The notes: a model not told the origin generated them from the sequence alone. A stretch of DNA of 64,000 bases from Corythucha ciliata (GCA_038030265.1 CM075938.1:57219189-57283188), one strand, 5' to 3'. Positions 46,401 through 57,640 are shown, counted from the first letter of the stretch. Program-made: numbers and translations.

Positions 46401-46650
46401 CAACTTCAAACGACAGCTGTACATGATGACAACAGCACACTTTTTCGTGGCATGAATTCCTTCTGGGCTGCGAGTTCTCAACACTCGCGTTATATCGGCT
46501 AGTGGAGGGGGAAACAGACGAAAACTTTAACCTCAAGTGAGAAGAAACAAAATTCTAGGAACTACACGACGCCAACAGATCCCGTTTCCGCTCGAACAGG
46601 CAACGATCAGTGGTATGATACAATAAGGAAAATAAAAATATAAATCTTAC
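43417..46650. other. non-coding stretch
   Basis: I found nothing that I can call a gene. Frames at 44981-45205 and 46150-46536 have no recognised motif. Confidence 0.4.
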
Positions 46651-46796
46651 CTCAAGGGTCTGCAATCGATGAGAACATCAGGTTAAAATTGTTCACAACG
46701 TGGCTTTGTTCGAAATGGAAATTCTGTTACTCGCGTCAACGCACCCGCGACCCAAGCACACACACCAGCGCACTCGCGACTCATCAGCGCACTTAC

Positions 46797-46903
46797 TTCG
46801 ACGAATCCACGACACGCCATCACACTCAAGTCACAGTCACTGCAGCCCACGAAACGAAATCAAATACGCGCGGATAAGGTGGGCCTGCGGCTTCGGGCGA
46901 TAC
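46797..46903 (-). other. candidate exon of unknown gene
   Basis: On the minus strand a TTTTTTTTTCAG acceptor precedes 46903 and a strong CGAA/GTAAGTG donor follows 46797. None of the three frames is open across the whole exon in a convincing way, so a 5' untranslated exon is most plausible; a short ATG frame starts MACRGFVE. A further donor (CCTTGAG/GTAAGAT) lies on the same strand at 46651. It could belong to the GFI-like gene's 5' UTR or to something else. Confidence 0.25.
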
Positions 46904-47590
46904 CTGAAAAAAAAAGAAATTAATTAGTAATAGAACGCCTACACAGCTACTTTACCGCTGCTTTGTGATCTCCGCAACTCCGCACATTCTGCTCTTCCCC
47001 CTGTTCACCCCTTCACACCATCTGGTAGTAAGGATACTGGTAGAGGTTCTTGGGCTTTTCATTGGGCTGTGATGGCGAGAGGACTAAGCAGTAGGCAGCA
47101 GCAACGATGTATAAAAGAACTGGATTGCTCATCACTGCTGATAAAGAATAGCCATCAAATAAGCCCCAAGTGGTGCTTAAAGTGGATGAGAGGGGTGGAA
47201 TTTCAAAGTAAATATCGGGAACGGACACAAGATAAGATTTGGGTTATATTACCTCCAAATTCTAACTTGGTGGGCCACTGACTGTGGTATCGTAATGGAA
47301 ATGCATAGCCGGTATTGCTGTTTTTCTGTTATTTCGCTTAAATTTTGGGGTTTTCTCATATTTGGAGATGGGTGGGCATTCGCCGGAGTTAATAAATCGC
47401 TTTAAAAAAGTGTCGCTGAGTGCTTAAATTTTCAGAAATCGTGTAACTGTAACGCTACATCCTAGTGGTTTTTAGGCCTTTAGAGTCGTAGATATCTCCA
47501 TTATTTTCGAGAATTCCTTGCAAATCGCTCTGTGTGGCCTCGGGTTAACTCTCTCTGCGTAACTACTTATTAAAAATATCTCACGATTTT
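46904..47590. other. intergenic, nothing recognised
   Basis: Short frames only. AT-rich TTTATTTATTTATTG near 47588 may mark the edge of the decayed transposon. Confidence 0.4.
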
Positions 47591-47679
47591 ATTTATTTAT
47601 TGATTGCTTCGAAGTTTTTTGTCAACATCCCTCTAACAAGGTAGCATCCTTCCAACATATTTCTAATAATAAGCATGCA

Positions 47680-47960
47680 ATGACTGCTGAATTCCTTGTA
47701 CGACTCGTTACTCAAGGATCCGTTATGATTATGTCCGAAGCATGCGAAGGCCATTCCAGTGAAAAAATTATCGCTGAAAATTGCAGCATCCTTGATCAAC
47801 TAATTCCGGGAGACTTACTGCTGGGCGATCGTGGTTTTCACATACATGATCAGGTCAACCGTCACATGGCTTAAGTTTATGTACCTCCTTTCACCAAGGG
47901 GGTAAACCAATCAAACCCTATAGACGTCGAAAAGTGTCAAATTGCAGAAATCACATCATG
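47680..47960 (+). pseudogene. DDE-type transposase remnant (DDE_Tnp_4-like)
   Basis: The frame reads VTQGSVMIMSEACEGHSSEK, then IIAENCSILDQLIPGDLLLG, then DRGFHIHDQVNRHMA, a stop codon, VYVPPFTKG and IDVEKCQIAEI. The LL-PGD-xxLx-DRGF core (second catalytic Asp), the following FTKG block and the ILD spacing are typical of IS4/IS5-like DDE_Tnp_4 transposases of the Harbinger/ISL2EU kind. The in-frame TAA near 47872, the missing N-terminal half with the first Asp, and the loss of the final catalytic Glu region show it is dead. It runs tail-to-tail into the YqaJ-type fragment, suggesting a deletion inside a two-gene transposon. Confidence 0.75.
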
Positions 47961-47974
47961 CGTATTTACCTTAC

Positions 47975-48152
47975 CCGTGACAACAATGAGATTGTTCATT
48001 GTGACGGGTCCGATGGATTTTACGAACCCCGATTTGAAATTGGTGTAGGACTCTAAGGTTTTGTAGCTCTTGAATTGCTCCATCGTATACGCACTTACAC
48101 CGAAGACCAAATAATTGACGAAGTCCATGTTAAAGGAGGAAAGTGACGTGCA
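47975..48152 (-). pseudogene. YqaJ/SWIM-type transposon accessory protein, internal fragment
   Basis: The minus frame reads SFNMDFVNYLVFGVSAYTME, then QFKSYKTLESYTNFKSGFVK, then SIGPVTMNNLIVVTG, followed by a GTAAGG donor-like site. The YLVFG-SAYT-xEQFKSYK-LE-Y pattern is the N-terminal part of a large family of invertebrate proteins with SWIM and YqaJ exonuclease domains, many of them carried by ISL2EU-type transposons. No acceptor precedes it and a stop lies in frame upstream, so it is a decayed exon. The SWIM and YqaJ domains themselves are absent. Confidence 0.6.
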
Positions 48153-48403
48153 TCCGAGGAGTAATCATCAATTCTTTGAACAAAAATTTGAAAATTGCAA
48201 TTACCCCACGATCTCCGATCAAACTTGTAAAGGAACGTTAAGCCCTATTCATGGGAAATAATATGAAAGTTTCCTTTATCGAATTAGCCATCTTAAGCGT
48301 AGAGGCCTTTCAAGCACAGACCCCAATATCTATCAAATAAATCTGCCTTAATTTTAAGCCTTAAGCTTCCATTATAAGGTCTTTGAATAAGGCCGGTGGC
48401 CCA

Positions 48404-48541
48404 CTGGAAGCGTTTTCGAGCGACGCTACAACGAGCGTACATCTCAAAGCCTTAAATTGAATTGACGTGACGTTACGTCCAATTTGAGCCTTTGGGATGA
48501 ACGCTCGTTGTAGCGTCGCTCGAAAACGCTTCCAGTGGAAG
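48404..48541. mobile_element. 137-bp foldback MITE
   Basis: CACTGGAAGCGTTTTCGAGC, continuing GACGCTACAACGAGCGT, is mirrored exactly at the other end (GCTCGAAAACGCTTCCAGTG). The short centre is TA-rich with ACGT words. It sits between the two YqaJ-like pieces, so it probably jumped into the older transposon. No clear target duplication is visible. Confidence 0.88.
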
Positions 48542-48630
48542 ACAGATCCAAGGCCCCTGAATACGAACGAATAGGGAAAAAACAAATTCCATCAACAATA
48601 ATCCAATAAATAAGGAGCTTACAATCTTAC

Positions 48631-48741
48631 AAGTGGGTCGACCAATGGGTCGACACCAAGTGCAGTTATTTTGGCATGGTAACGCTCTCGGAGAGCATCG
48701 ACAAGGCTTTCAGCGTATGAGCTTAGCTTTGTGGGGTCCAT
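48631..48741 (-). pseudogene. probable first exon of the YqaJ/SWIM-type protein
   Basis: The ATG at 48741 opens MDPTKLSSYAESLVDALRER, then YHAKITALGVDPLVDPL, ending exactly at a CTT/GTAAGA donor in phase 0. The xxYAExLxxRYxxKIxxxGVDP style of opening is what I associate with the YqaJ/SWIM family N-terminus. It lies about 500 bp upstream of the second fragment on the same strand. Confidence 0.5.
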
Positions 48742-49456
48742 TTCACTTCAAAATCTTACTATACTTATTAAAATCTAATAATTATATAAAGTCACAGGAG
48801 GGAACTTCATAATAAGAAAAATTACTTTTTCTTAAAATTCTCTGTACGAAGACGAAGACACAGCAAGCTGCCCACCAAATTAGAATTTTCACTCTTATCA
48901 GTGAAGGTTAGGCATTCGTGTCCGCTCCCGATGGGAAGAGAGTTGTGTTGCCATAACTACACAAGGAGAGTGACAGGGTAATTGTTTATCAGGGGACGAC
49001 CTGCCCCCTCCACGTCCCTCCAGTCCGCTGTGAGCAATCCAGGTTTATATAGGTCTGTTCGTGGAGAAGAAGTGTAGGGTAGTGTAGGGCGGGTTGGGGT
49101 ACCGAGGATTTTTTTTGTTACGAGAACGCTTTCAGAACAGCCAGTGTAAATTCATAACAGTCGAGATATTTTCTCACTCCTGTGCATGTTAGATAAGAGT
49201 TATCAATTTATAACAAAAAATTGGAGTAACTTCGGGCAGCCCGGAGTAGCTCTGAACTCATCGCGAACGCCCTTCTAACTACACTCGTCTGCTCGCGAAC
49301 GCTTTTCGGGCGCCCGAGTGTACCCTCGGGCAACCTAAGCTTCGCGAACTCTTATATCGTTGGGCAGCAGAAAGCAACGTCTCCAAGGAAACCTTTAAAT
49401 ACTACAAACTTCGATTTTTTAAAGAATTTGTTTCGAAATTTCGTCGCCCTAAAATC
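48742..49456. promoter_or_regulatory. upstream region of the citrate carrier gene
   Basis: No TATA box at a fitting distance. The word TCGCGAACGC occurs twice (about 49262 and 49295), with a related TTCGCGAACT at about 49343, and GGGCAGC/GGGCAAC words repeat nearby. This clustered GC-rich motif 110-200 bp before the ATG is the best promoter-element candidate, but no factor is assigned. Confidence 0.35.
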
Positions 49457-50073
49457 ATGAATAAGAACGAAACGTTTCACACGGCGTTCACCCGACGACC
49501 GTGGATGTCTTACACAGGTGCTGCAGCCGCTGGCGGCGATTCCGCAAAAGGAATTAAAGGAATTATCGCCGGCGGCTTTACTGGAGGTTTTGAAATCTGC
49601 ATCACGTACCCGACAGAGTACGTCAAAACTCAACTTCAACTTGACCAGAAAAGCGGTCAAGCCAAACGCTACGACGGCATCGTGGACGTCATTCGAAAAA
49701 CGGTCAAAGAACGCGGGTTTTTCGGCCTCTACCGCGGTCTGGGCATACTCATTCTCGGCTCCGTTCCCAAGTCGGCTGTCCGTTTTGGCTCTTTTGAAAC
49801 GTTCAAGAGCTTCATCGCGAACAAGGACGGGGTATTGTCACCCGGTGGTCGACTACTTTGCGGACTCGGCGCGGGTATGAGCGAAGCCATTTTAGCCGTG
49901 ACACCGATGGAAACTGTCAAAGTTAAATTCATTCACGATCAACGGTCGAAAAATCCAAAATATAAAGGGCTGTTTAACGGAATCCGAACAATACTCAAGG
50001 AGGAAGGCTTCAAAGGCGTTTACAAAGGCGTGGGACCAACGATTGTTAAACAAGGAACTAACCAAGCCATAAG
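49457..50073 (+). CDS. citrate carrier exon 1
   Basis: Residues 1-205 plus two bases of Arg206. Covers carrier repeats one and two and the start of repeat three. Ends ATAAG at a GTACAAG donor. Confidence 0.94.
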
Positions 50074-50467
50074 GTACAAGCACTAATTAGGGAAAAATTA
50101 ATATTCCCCTCTATTGACCCGTCTCTTCAGGTTTTTCGTCATGGAAAGCCTCAAAGAATGGTACAGAGGAGGCGACCCCAAAGCAAAAGTACCCAAATAC
50201 GTCGTCGGAGCCTTTGGAGCAGTAGCCGGCGTCTGCTCGGTCTACGGTAATAACCCTGTCGACGTGGTCAAAACTCGAATGCAAGGCCTCGAATCGAGTA
50301 AATACAAAAACGCGTTGGACTGCGTCATTCAAATATGGAAAAACGAAGGCCCTCTGACCTTCTATAAGGGATCGGTGCCACGCCTCGGTCGGGTGTGCCT
50401 CGACGTTGCCATCACTTTTATGGTTTACGACTCAATTATGGAGCTTTTCCAAAAAATATGGCCATAA
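49457..50467 (+). CDS. mitochondrial tricarboxylate/citrate carrier (SLC25A1 type)
   Basis: Two exons (49457-50073 and 50131-50467) encode 317 residues, matching the usual 300-320 of the family. It exchanges mitochondrial citrate for malate across the inner membrane, feeding cytosolic acetyl-CoA for lipid synthesis and histone acetylation. Three carrier repeats each hold the signature P-x-[DE]-x-x-[KR]: PTEYVK (52-57), PMETVK (150-155) and PVDVVK (248-253), followed by GxxGxYRG/GVYKG/TFYKG-type blocks. NQAIRFFVM across the splice junction and [13 protein letters not shown] near the C-terminus are diagnostic for the citrate carrier rather than other SLC25 members. The ATG gives a 30-residue N-terminus of the usual kind, so the gene looks complete and intact. 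A canonical poly(A) hexamer was not obvious just downstream. Confidence 0.95.
50074..50130 (+). other. 57-bp intron in the citrate carrier gene
   Basis: GTACAAGCACTAATTAGG start, a CTAAT branch-like word, and a CTCTTCAG acceptor. Splicing joins AG to G to make Arg206 and restores QAIRFFVM. Confidence 0.93.
50131..50467 (+). CDS. citrate carrier exon 2
   Basis: Completes Arg206 and encodes residues 207-317, holding the third repeat signature [12 protein letters not shown], the [10 protein letters not shown] block, and a stop at 50465-50467. Confidence 0.95.
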
Positions 50468-50921
50468 TGACGATTTATTTTTTCTCTTGTCGTTTTAATC
50501 CCCGCAGAGAGAGAAAATGGGCAATGAGAAGGAAACTAAATGTGAGCGAGGGCTTTAGTTTGAAGTGGTTCCAGAGGGTGAGTGTCAATGGCTACTTGGT
50601 AATGCTCTACTGGGCATGAAGATCATATCCCCCCCCCCCCCCCAAGTACCACTTGTAATGTGCTGTTTTGTGCTACGGGGTAGATTGATGCATTGAAATG
50701 ATAATTTTGTTGCGACAGGTGAATCGGAAAGGATGATGAGAGCTTGATGCAGTGAATATTGCTGTAAGAGTATGAGCAAAGATTTAACGTGAAGAAGGGT
50801 TATATGTACTGGGGGAAGCAAGGTTTTGTGAGGGCTTAGTGGCTATTAAGTTTTACTATTACGTTACGCCTTCATGATCAAGAAGCGTGGCAGAGACCAA
50901 TTTTTCGCCCTTAAGTTAAGC
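50468..50921. other. 3' flank of carrier gene
   Basis: Probable 3' UTR then intergenic. Contains the longest homopolymer noticed, C15 at 50629-50643. Confidence 0.45.
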
Positions 50922-51087
50922 GGAGTTCCCCCGTGTCCTACGTGAGATGGGACCTGCGCGATATAAGGGTTTAGCATTTGTAGCACGATTTTCATGGAAA
51001 ATGCACAGATAGAACACTACGGGCGCTTACCGCTGAAAACGCTGAAATCATGCGATTCCCGCTCATGTAGGACGGGCCTCAAGCTGG
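50922..51087. mobile_element. small diverged foldback
   Basis: GTCCTACGTGAGATGGGACC near 50935 is mirrored by the complement of CGCTCATGTAGGAC near 51060-51073, with several mismatches. It directly abuts another foldback. Confidence 0.5.
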
Positions 51088-51207
51088 GTTTTCCTAGCAG
51101 CGAAAAACGCTAGGTGCAGCGTGTTTTAAATTTTTTCCTCAGTAGAGAAGCAAACATTCAAAAACACCCCGCTCTATGCTTTTTGCACTACTAAGAAACC
51201 CCAGCTT
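51081..51207. mobile_element. 127-bp foldback MITE
   Basis: AAGCTGGGTTTTCCTAGCAG at the left and CTAAGAAACCCCAGCTT at the right. Arms continue through GCGTGTTTT and AAAACACCCCGC. Several mismatches, no coding capacity. Confidence 0.65.
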
Positions 51208-52182
51208 ATAACATTCCTCTTTCCATCTTAAGTTTTTAACTTCATAGCTATGCTTTTGGAGCTGAATTGTATGAATCATTCAATTGAAACAATCTAATTG
51301 AAACTTTAAGCTTAAATACGCTTTTTAGCAGAAGAAAGTTACGATGTAAAGTAATAGGAGAGCCATAAATTATGTCATTTTCGTTAATTATTCATTCTGA
51401 ATAATACAATACACCTGTTTTCGGTCAGGACAATTTTTCACAAGTCTAGATTCGATTTCTGGTAGGTCCGTCCGCCGTACACCGTACCAGGCCCTAGGAC
51501 TGCTTGAAAAAACCTTTCCTTCACACATCGACTACAATTTGGACCTAGTTGGTCCCAACATCTCACCAGCTTGTTTTTATGGGTCAAAAGCAGGCCCAAA
51601 TCGAAAATGAGGGTTTTCGAAGGTTCTGAGATTATACGGGGCGTGGGGTTTCGATTTTCATGTTATTTTGAAGCAGGATATCTTGCTGATTAATTTATAA
51701 AGACCCACGTGTAAAATTAACAGCGTTTTTCATCTTCAAACCTGCCTGAGGTAGATGTGTGCAATATTACAAGAATTTTCATACTCAATAGGGTAAAAAA
51801 TACAATTCACTTTACTCCCCCCCCCCCTATTGCACTTACATCTATTGAAATTTACAGTATCAAATGCATGATATTCACGCGGCAAGAGATTGCTCTCCCT
51901 CCGTCGTACATTAACGCTCAACAAATTAATGCAAACAAAAACCAGTTCTTCTTCAGACCTTCGGCAGGCGACACGAGAATTACTTGACAAAAAAGGAGCT
52001 AGCACAATCTAACGTGAACGAGGGTTGTTATACACCGTATCCGAACTTCCAAGTGGATTGTGCTGCTACTGCTGAAAACTAAAATTTTATCCTCACAGCG
52101 TACGAAACGCCAAAATGTCCCGGCTATCACCTCTTTCTTTATTTTATTTAATTCAAGACATTAGCAAATGAAAGGTGGACAT
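51208..52182. other. intergenic, nothing recognised
   Basis: AT-rich, no supported gene. C10 run near 51817-51827. Confidence 0.4.
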
Positions 52183-52342
52183 AAAGCCCGACCTACACGT
52201 TCAAACTTAGTCACTCTTGCTTTCAATTAATATGTTCAAATCTGTTTCCACAGCTTAATTTTTGACTGAATCAGCTGTAGAAACAGATATGAACCAATTA
52301 ATTAATAGCAAGACTGACGTTCGAACGTGCAGACCGGGCTTT
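52183..52342. mobile_element. 160-bp foldback MITE
   Basis: AAAGCCCGACCTACACGTTC is mirrored by GAACGTGCAGACCGGGCTTT. Arms continue with AGTCACTCTTGCT and AGCAAGACTGAC, and with AAATCTGTTTCCACAGCT and AGCTGTAGAAACAGAT, leaving a very small loop. No clear target duplication. Confidence 0.85.
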
Positions 52343-53269
52343 CAGGAGGCCGTCATTCCCTGCAGCACTGCCCCATCACCCAAATTACCAAAATAACCAT
52401 CTTAGCCAGTCCAAGACTGAAAACAATCGCCTGTTTGTTTATTGACTATTTCTGTAACTTTTTCGCATCGGATTTCCTAACGAAAAGTCACCTGATTTTA
52501 TTGATTTTTAAAGAAAATGAATGAAACCACGTGACCTTCGGATAGGAGATTCGATACAAAAAAGTTACAGGATCCTGATGTACCCTCCAGAAACTATTTA
52601 TTCGATGATTTATTTTTTGATTTTAGGACCGCTTAATCAATCACTGGTTATAAAAGAAGAACTGATTTGAGATAATCAGCTGTCTACCACAAAATAATAT
52701 TTGATGACAAAACAGATACTTTCCCCACCCCTCCCCAAGTTATACAGCCGCTGATAAAGCGGGCTTCCGAATTAACGGTAACTTCCGTAAATTTTCAGGA
52801 TCTTGAACGCATTAATGATTGTTAGCTTGTCATTGACGGATTAACATTTAACGACGTCAACTTTCTCGTTAACTGAGCCCAGCCCTGATACCTACCAACT
52901 TCTATTCAATTCGAAGTTTGGGCTAAATTTCAGGTTTCGTTGCCATTCGTTGGTGTCTTATTCTGTTTGGGAATATATTATTGTCAATTCTGGAAAATAA
53001 TTGAGGGCTTTTCGACGGAAAAGTTAGTTTAGGGGTGAAATCGATGATATCCTAGCCAATAATTCAGGTTTCTTCAACTAATTGATCATTTTTATGTTAC
53101 TTTTTAATGAAGTACCCACTTGATCCAAGAATAACCAACAATTCCCTGACATAGCTCGGGTAGCGTGAAAGTAGACGAAAGTAACGAGAAAGGTAGGGTG
53201 AAATTAACAGTTTTCTCACGACCCTTCGGCAGGCGACATCGCCACAGTCCTCAACAAGCACGTAGAACC

Positions 53270-53684
53270 GAAGACACACCGAAGTGCGGAGTCCAGTCAC
53301 CATTTGGGGCTCAGACCATCAGCCCTCAGAGCTACTCGAGTGCCGGTGCGATTACCTGGTGGGTCAGGCCTCCAGTCTTTTCAAGTTCGTTTTCGAACAA
53401 TGGCAGCGGCGCCTGAGCCATAAAGTCGCCCAGCCCCCCCCCCTCCTTTTTTCCTCACGTTTTAGTCAGCTAGCGCCGGCGTCGTCCATATGACTGCGGG
53501 TTCACTAAGTCATGGGTCTAGAGATCCAGGGGCGGGGATCGTAGAACAATGGCAACACCCCTCCCCCTCACAGTCAAGGAGAGAGGTCAACCAGCTCCGG
53601 GCTGACGGAGAGTCCCGTAGCCCTTTGGGCTAAAGGTCGGCAGCCGAAACGGAGACTGGACCGCACTTCGGTGCAATTGTCTTC
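53270..53684. mobile_element. 415-bp element with about 32-bp inverted ends
   Basis: GAAGACACACCGAAGTGCGG and the mirrored CCGCACTTCGGTGCAATTGT followed by CTTC form the ends. The interior has a C9 run and no long conserved frame. Confidence 0.6.
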
Positions 53685-56600
53685 TGAAACCTTTTATTCA
53701 AGACCTTTTTCTCCGGAAAAAAATCCCTGAAATCTCTGTTGGATAAAAGGTAAAGACACAGCGTGGGTTATCGAGGAGCACGTGGAGAGCAAAGGGGTTC
53801 TCTTCGCCAGGTGGAGACAACAAAAAAGCATATGGCTAGCGGGGAGGCCAAAAGGAAGATCAAGGCAAAACTTTTTAGAAACATAAAAAAAAAAAACATT
53901 TCGGGGTCCACCAGAGTCAGCTGAAGCACGTTTTTTTCACGACTCACCCCCCTTCAGCACCATGGTATTTTGACCCACATCTTCGTTCCTCTTTACTTCT
54001 GAGACCAATTGCCTCCCTTTAACTCACTCTGTCTCTCTTCCTCTTTCGCATTGAACAGAGTTCTGCAACCTTCTTCATCACAAGTTAATTATTATCGTTC
54101 GTATACCGCTCATCGTATTTTAAATAATTTAACTTTTCGACGGTCCCTAAAAAAAATCGTGATACCTAATTAAAGAGTTTTCATGGATACTTTCTTTCAT
54201 GCAAAAACACCTTTCAATGCTTTGAAATACGTTATTAACAATTGTAATATTTTTGTGAGGGGAAGGAGAACCAAATAAATCCACGTTTCCACTTTTTGCT
54301 TAAGTAGGGAGGGAACGAGCCGTCTATTCTCGAAAGTACTTTTCTCATTATCCACTTTTTTTGTGTGTTCTTCAACTTTTAAATAAAAGAAACCAATTGA
54401 TCCCATCATTATAAGTTTTTAGAGAAACTCGGGGACTCATTTGCCTATAAATGTCGATGAAACGACTAATGTTGAATATTTTAAAACTCGCGCCCCCCGC
54501 ACTCAAGCACAGTCCGGAAGAGTTATAATCTAATTCCAATAATCAAGTGATGAAGATTTGTCCACTAAAGGCATTAACACAGGAGTATACCATCCTAAAC
54601 CCCTGTTCATTTCAGAGGTCTTAAAATGAATTCTTAATTCACTCTAACTTACAAACTGAACCGAGGTTGTAATTGGGAATAGTTAAAAGCACGAAACACA
54701 ATTGACAGAAAGACGATTTTAGCCTTTTTTTGTGTCCTTGTTCCATGGTATTTACCTGGAATGAATTGAGGAAGTTTGAGCCTGGACTCCAAATGAATTG
54801 CTTGACGTGAAGGATTTGCGCAAGGGACGAGTTTTTCAATTTTAGGAATTATGCTCGAAAAAGCGTGGGCCCGTGCGTATGCGAAGAGCCTGATTTATTT
54901 GGATGAGTCACTATTGACCCAGGGAGACTCGTTGACGTCTAATAAGGTCATAAAGGGAAACATTTAAAGTTAAACCTGTTTGCTCTATACAATCATTAAA
55001 AAAGGCCAACATGACAGTATCATATTTGATGAAAACTTCTATAGGGTCGGGGGTGAGGACGAGGCGCCTCAAAGTCTTCAGTCTGCCCATCTCTATAAAG
55101 AAGCACGCGCGGAGGCTGATATAAATCAGACCCACCTCTCTCGCTCACTCTCTTTTCATATAAGTTGCACCTGCTACAATCAGTGCCGACGTCTGCCACA
55201 CTTCCGTATAATTAAAGAAGAGGCAAGATGAGGCGACGGTGGGGAGGGAGGTAGTGCAGGTCGTAAACCTGCGGGACTGACTTGATATAAAAAACAATCG
55301 TCTGGTTGTTGTTTTCTATTTAGAAAAGTAGATTTTACCACTCAAAATGGATTTTGAAGTGGTCGTTGTTTGTCAATCACGCTCGTCTAAACAATTCAGC
55401 TATTTCCGGTTGACAAGTAATGGGCAAACAGGATAACCGCACAGTTGTGCATTCGTGATTATAGAGGGAGATCGGTAAATGTAAATGATAGATGTCACCC
55501 GTTTTTTATTCCTTTTAGCAGGTGTATTCATAACCCCTTGCCACAGGTTCACTTGCGAGGCCTAATAACGAGTGAATCACACTAAATGGGCGCGTTTGCG
55601 ATCTGTTTCTAACACCTGCCGGCATTTTTGACCGATTCAAATATTAAACGAAGGACGAGTTATTAAATGAAATAAAAAAACACGTTAAGAGAAATGATAC
55701 TGAGAAAGCGCTTTTTTAAAAAAATCTCTCAAATGAAAGTAAGACCGAAATCAGTGTTTGAGGCGTACAGCCACCCATTACACCCATTATACAGCGCTAC
55801 AAAATGTGCCGCAGGTGCTGGCATGCACCTGCATTAAAAAATGAGAGAGATAGAGAGAGAGAATACCTCCCCGAGTTTCTTCTTTAAATCTCATATGCGG
55901 GTCGTGTTTGTCCACTAACGCAACAGGCAAAACAAGATGAATAATGTGATTTGCACCGGGATAATAATCCCGGTATAATGATCTCCAATTTGGTTGATTG
56001 AGTGAAGAGTTCTGCAACCGGGGGAATGTTCGAAACGCTTCATTCAGGGGAAAACAATGGGACTTTTAAATATCCGACTTTCAAAGTGTCGAATAAGATA
56101 ATGAGAACCTTTTAATGGAGGGTCTTAGAAGAAACCTCTTACATACAATATAATCATTAACTGTAAGAAACAGTAAACCGAGAGTTCCTCTTTCGTAAAG
56201 TATTGAATTGCTCCATGAAAGCCGTAGACAACGAAGCCTAAGTTAACGCCTGGGAATGGAAAGGGAGTGTTCAACTTGGCTTAAGAAGCCATTAAAAATG
56301 ATAAAGTGAAGTAGAAGGTTTGGTTTATAATCCTAAACTCTTTGGAAGTAGGGAGAAATGTATTTTAATCTACCGTGGAAGAAACCTTAAATCCTCGGGG
56401 AAGGGCTGATTACGCAACACCCTTTTCAAATAAAATCTGCAGCTCATATGATAGGTAAAGAAAGCGGGTGCTAAGAGCTCCTGGAACTAAAACACAGAAA
56501 ACAGTAAAAACAAGTCCCCCGGGGTTCATGATAGTTCACCTTATCAAGTTTTTAGAATTACCATTCAACCCCGAGGAACTAGCAATCAGACCAGCAGTTC

Positions 56601-57240
56601 ACGGGGACTCCACCTGTTAGATTGTGAGGCTCAAAGGTTAGGGACTGTCTATACAGTAATCACAGGGACAGCCTACAATGAGCCAACGCAGTTTCGCTGT
56701 AGGCTAAGCGCGTCCCGTCTGAACAGCCCCACAGAGAGGATGACCAGCACCCCTTCGCGACTACTATGTAATAAGCGCTGCTGCCACGCTGTTTAGCCTC
56801 AATTCCCTATAGAGAGTTAAGACTACGCAAGTCAGACCGTAGGATGTGACTATCACCTGAACAGGCCTAATGAAAGCCTAAAGGGGAATTTCAACAACGA
56901 TTGACATAACAAGCAATTCCGTTAAGAAATCACAACAGAAATTCCAAGGCTGAAACCAAGTTTTGATGTGAAATTGGAACATCAGGCCCGAGTCGAGATT
57001 TCCCTTAGAAAAATGTTGATTTTCGGCGGCACAGTCAATTTGTGAGGCTTGACTAGCCATCAATGAATAGAAATACCTGTATGGGTTGTGACGCAACAAT
57101 TCAAATTGAATACATTGAACAAGAACCGGAGGATGGGGTCTAAATTTTCATCAGAGAAGATGGAGCAGGTGACAAGGGTGTAACGTGAGCTTTGGATGGG
57201 CCAGGCCATCTTACCAGTTGGGGGTAAAATTGATACTAGT
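53685..57240. other. intergenic, nothing recognised
   Basis: No gene supported. Small hairpins exist, for example ACCGGGAT-AATA-ATCCCGGT near 55955. GA microsatellite near 55842-55862. Confidence 0.4.
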
Positions 57241-57640
57241 TCAAGAGCTGGCGACAGCCCTATTCAACCGGAAGAACATATTCATGAATCGTGTCCCATT
57301 ATTTGATAGATTCTGTGGAACTGAATAAATACGGATATGAGCGTCCGCCTGGGGCGTTTGCCCACTGTGGCCAATGTACACTGCCAGCAGACGGTTATAT
57401 GACTCAACCAGTCCACCGGTTAGATTCACGTCCAAAATTTGGGGAATTTTACTGGCCGCTGAGGGAAAATGCCCTTGGCAGACGCCGGCCGACTCTCATA
57501 TTGTATTCTGTCGAATGAGACGAATAACACGAATAAGATTTCTGGTCATTCATGTCATAATTGTAGGTATTTTCACTGGCCACTGAAAGGCAGTACACCC
57601 CTGGCAGGTGTTCACATTCGTATTCAGCTCCAAAAAATCA
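57241..57640. repeat. diverged partial copy of the 1.4-kb palindrome family
   Basis: It opens with CAAGAGCTGGCGACAGCCCT and ATTCAACCGGAAGAACATA, as in the element at 59161, and includes CGTCCGCCTGGGGC, TTTGCCCACTGTGGC, TGGCAGACG and a mirrored ATTCGTATTCAGCTCC end. It has many substitutions and a shorter middle. Confidence 0.65.

Noticed and set aside
46440..46470. Minus-strand MPRKSVLL, considered as a SNAG-type start for the GFI-like gene
   Set aside because: Only the first three residues agree with SNAG, and no phase-1 donor follows at a suitable place.
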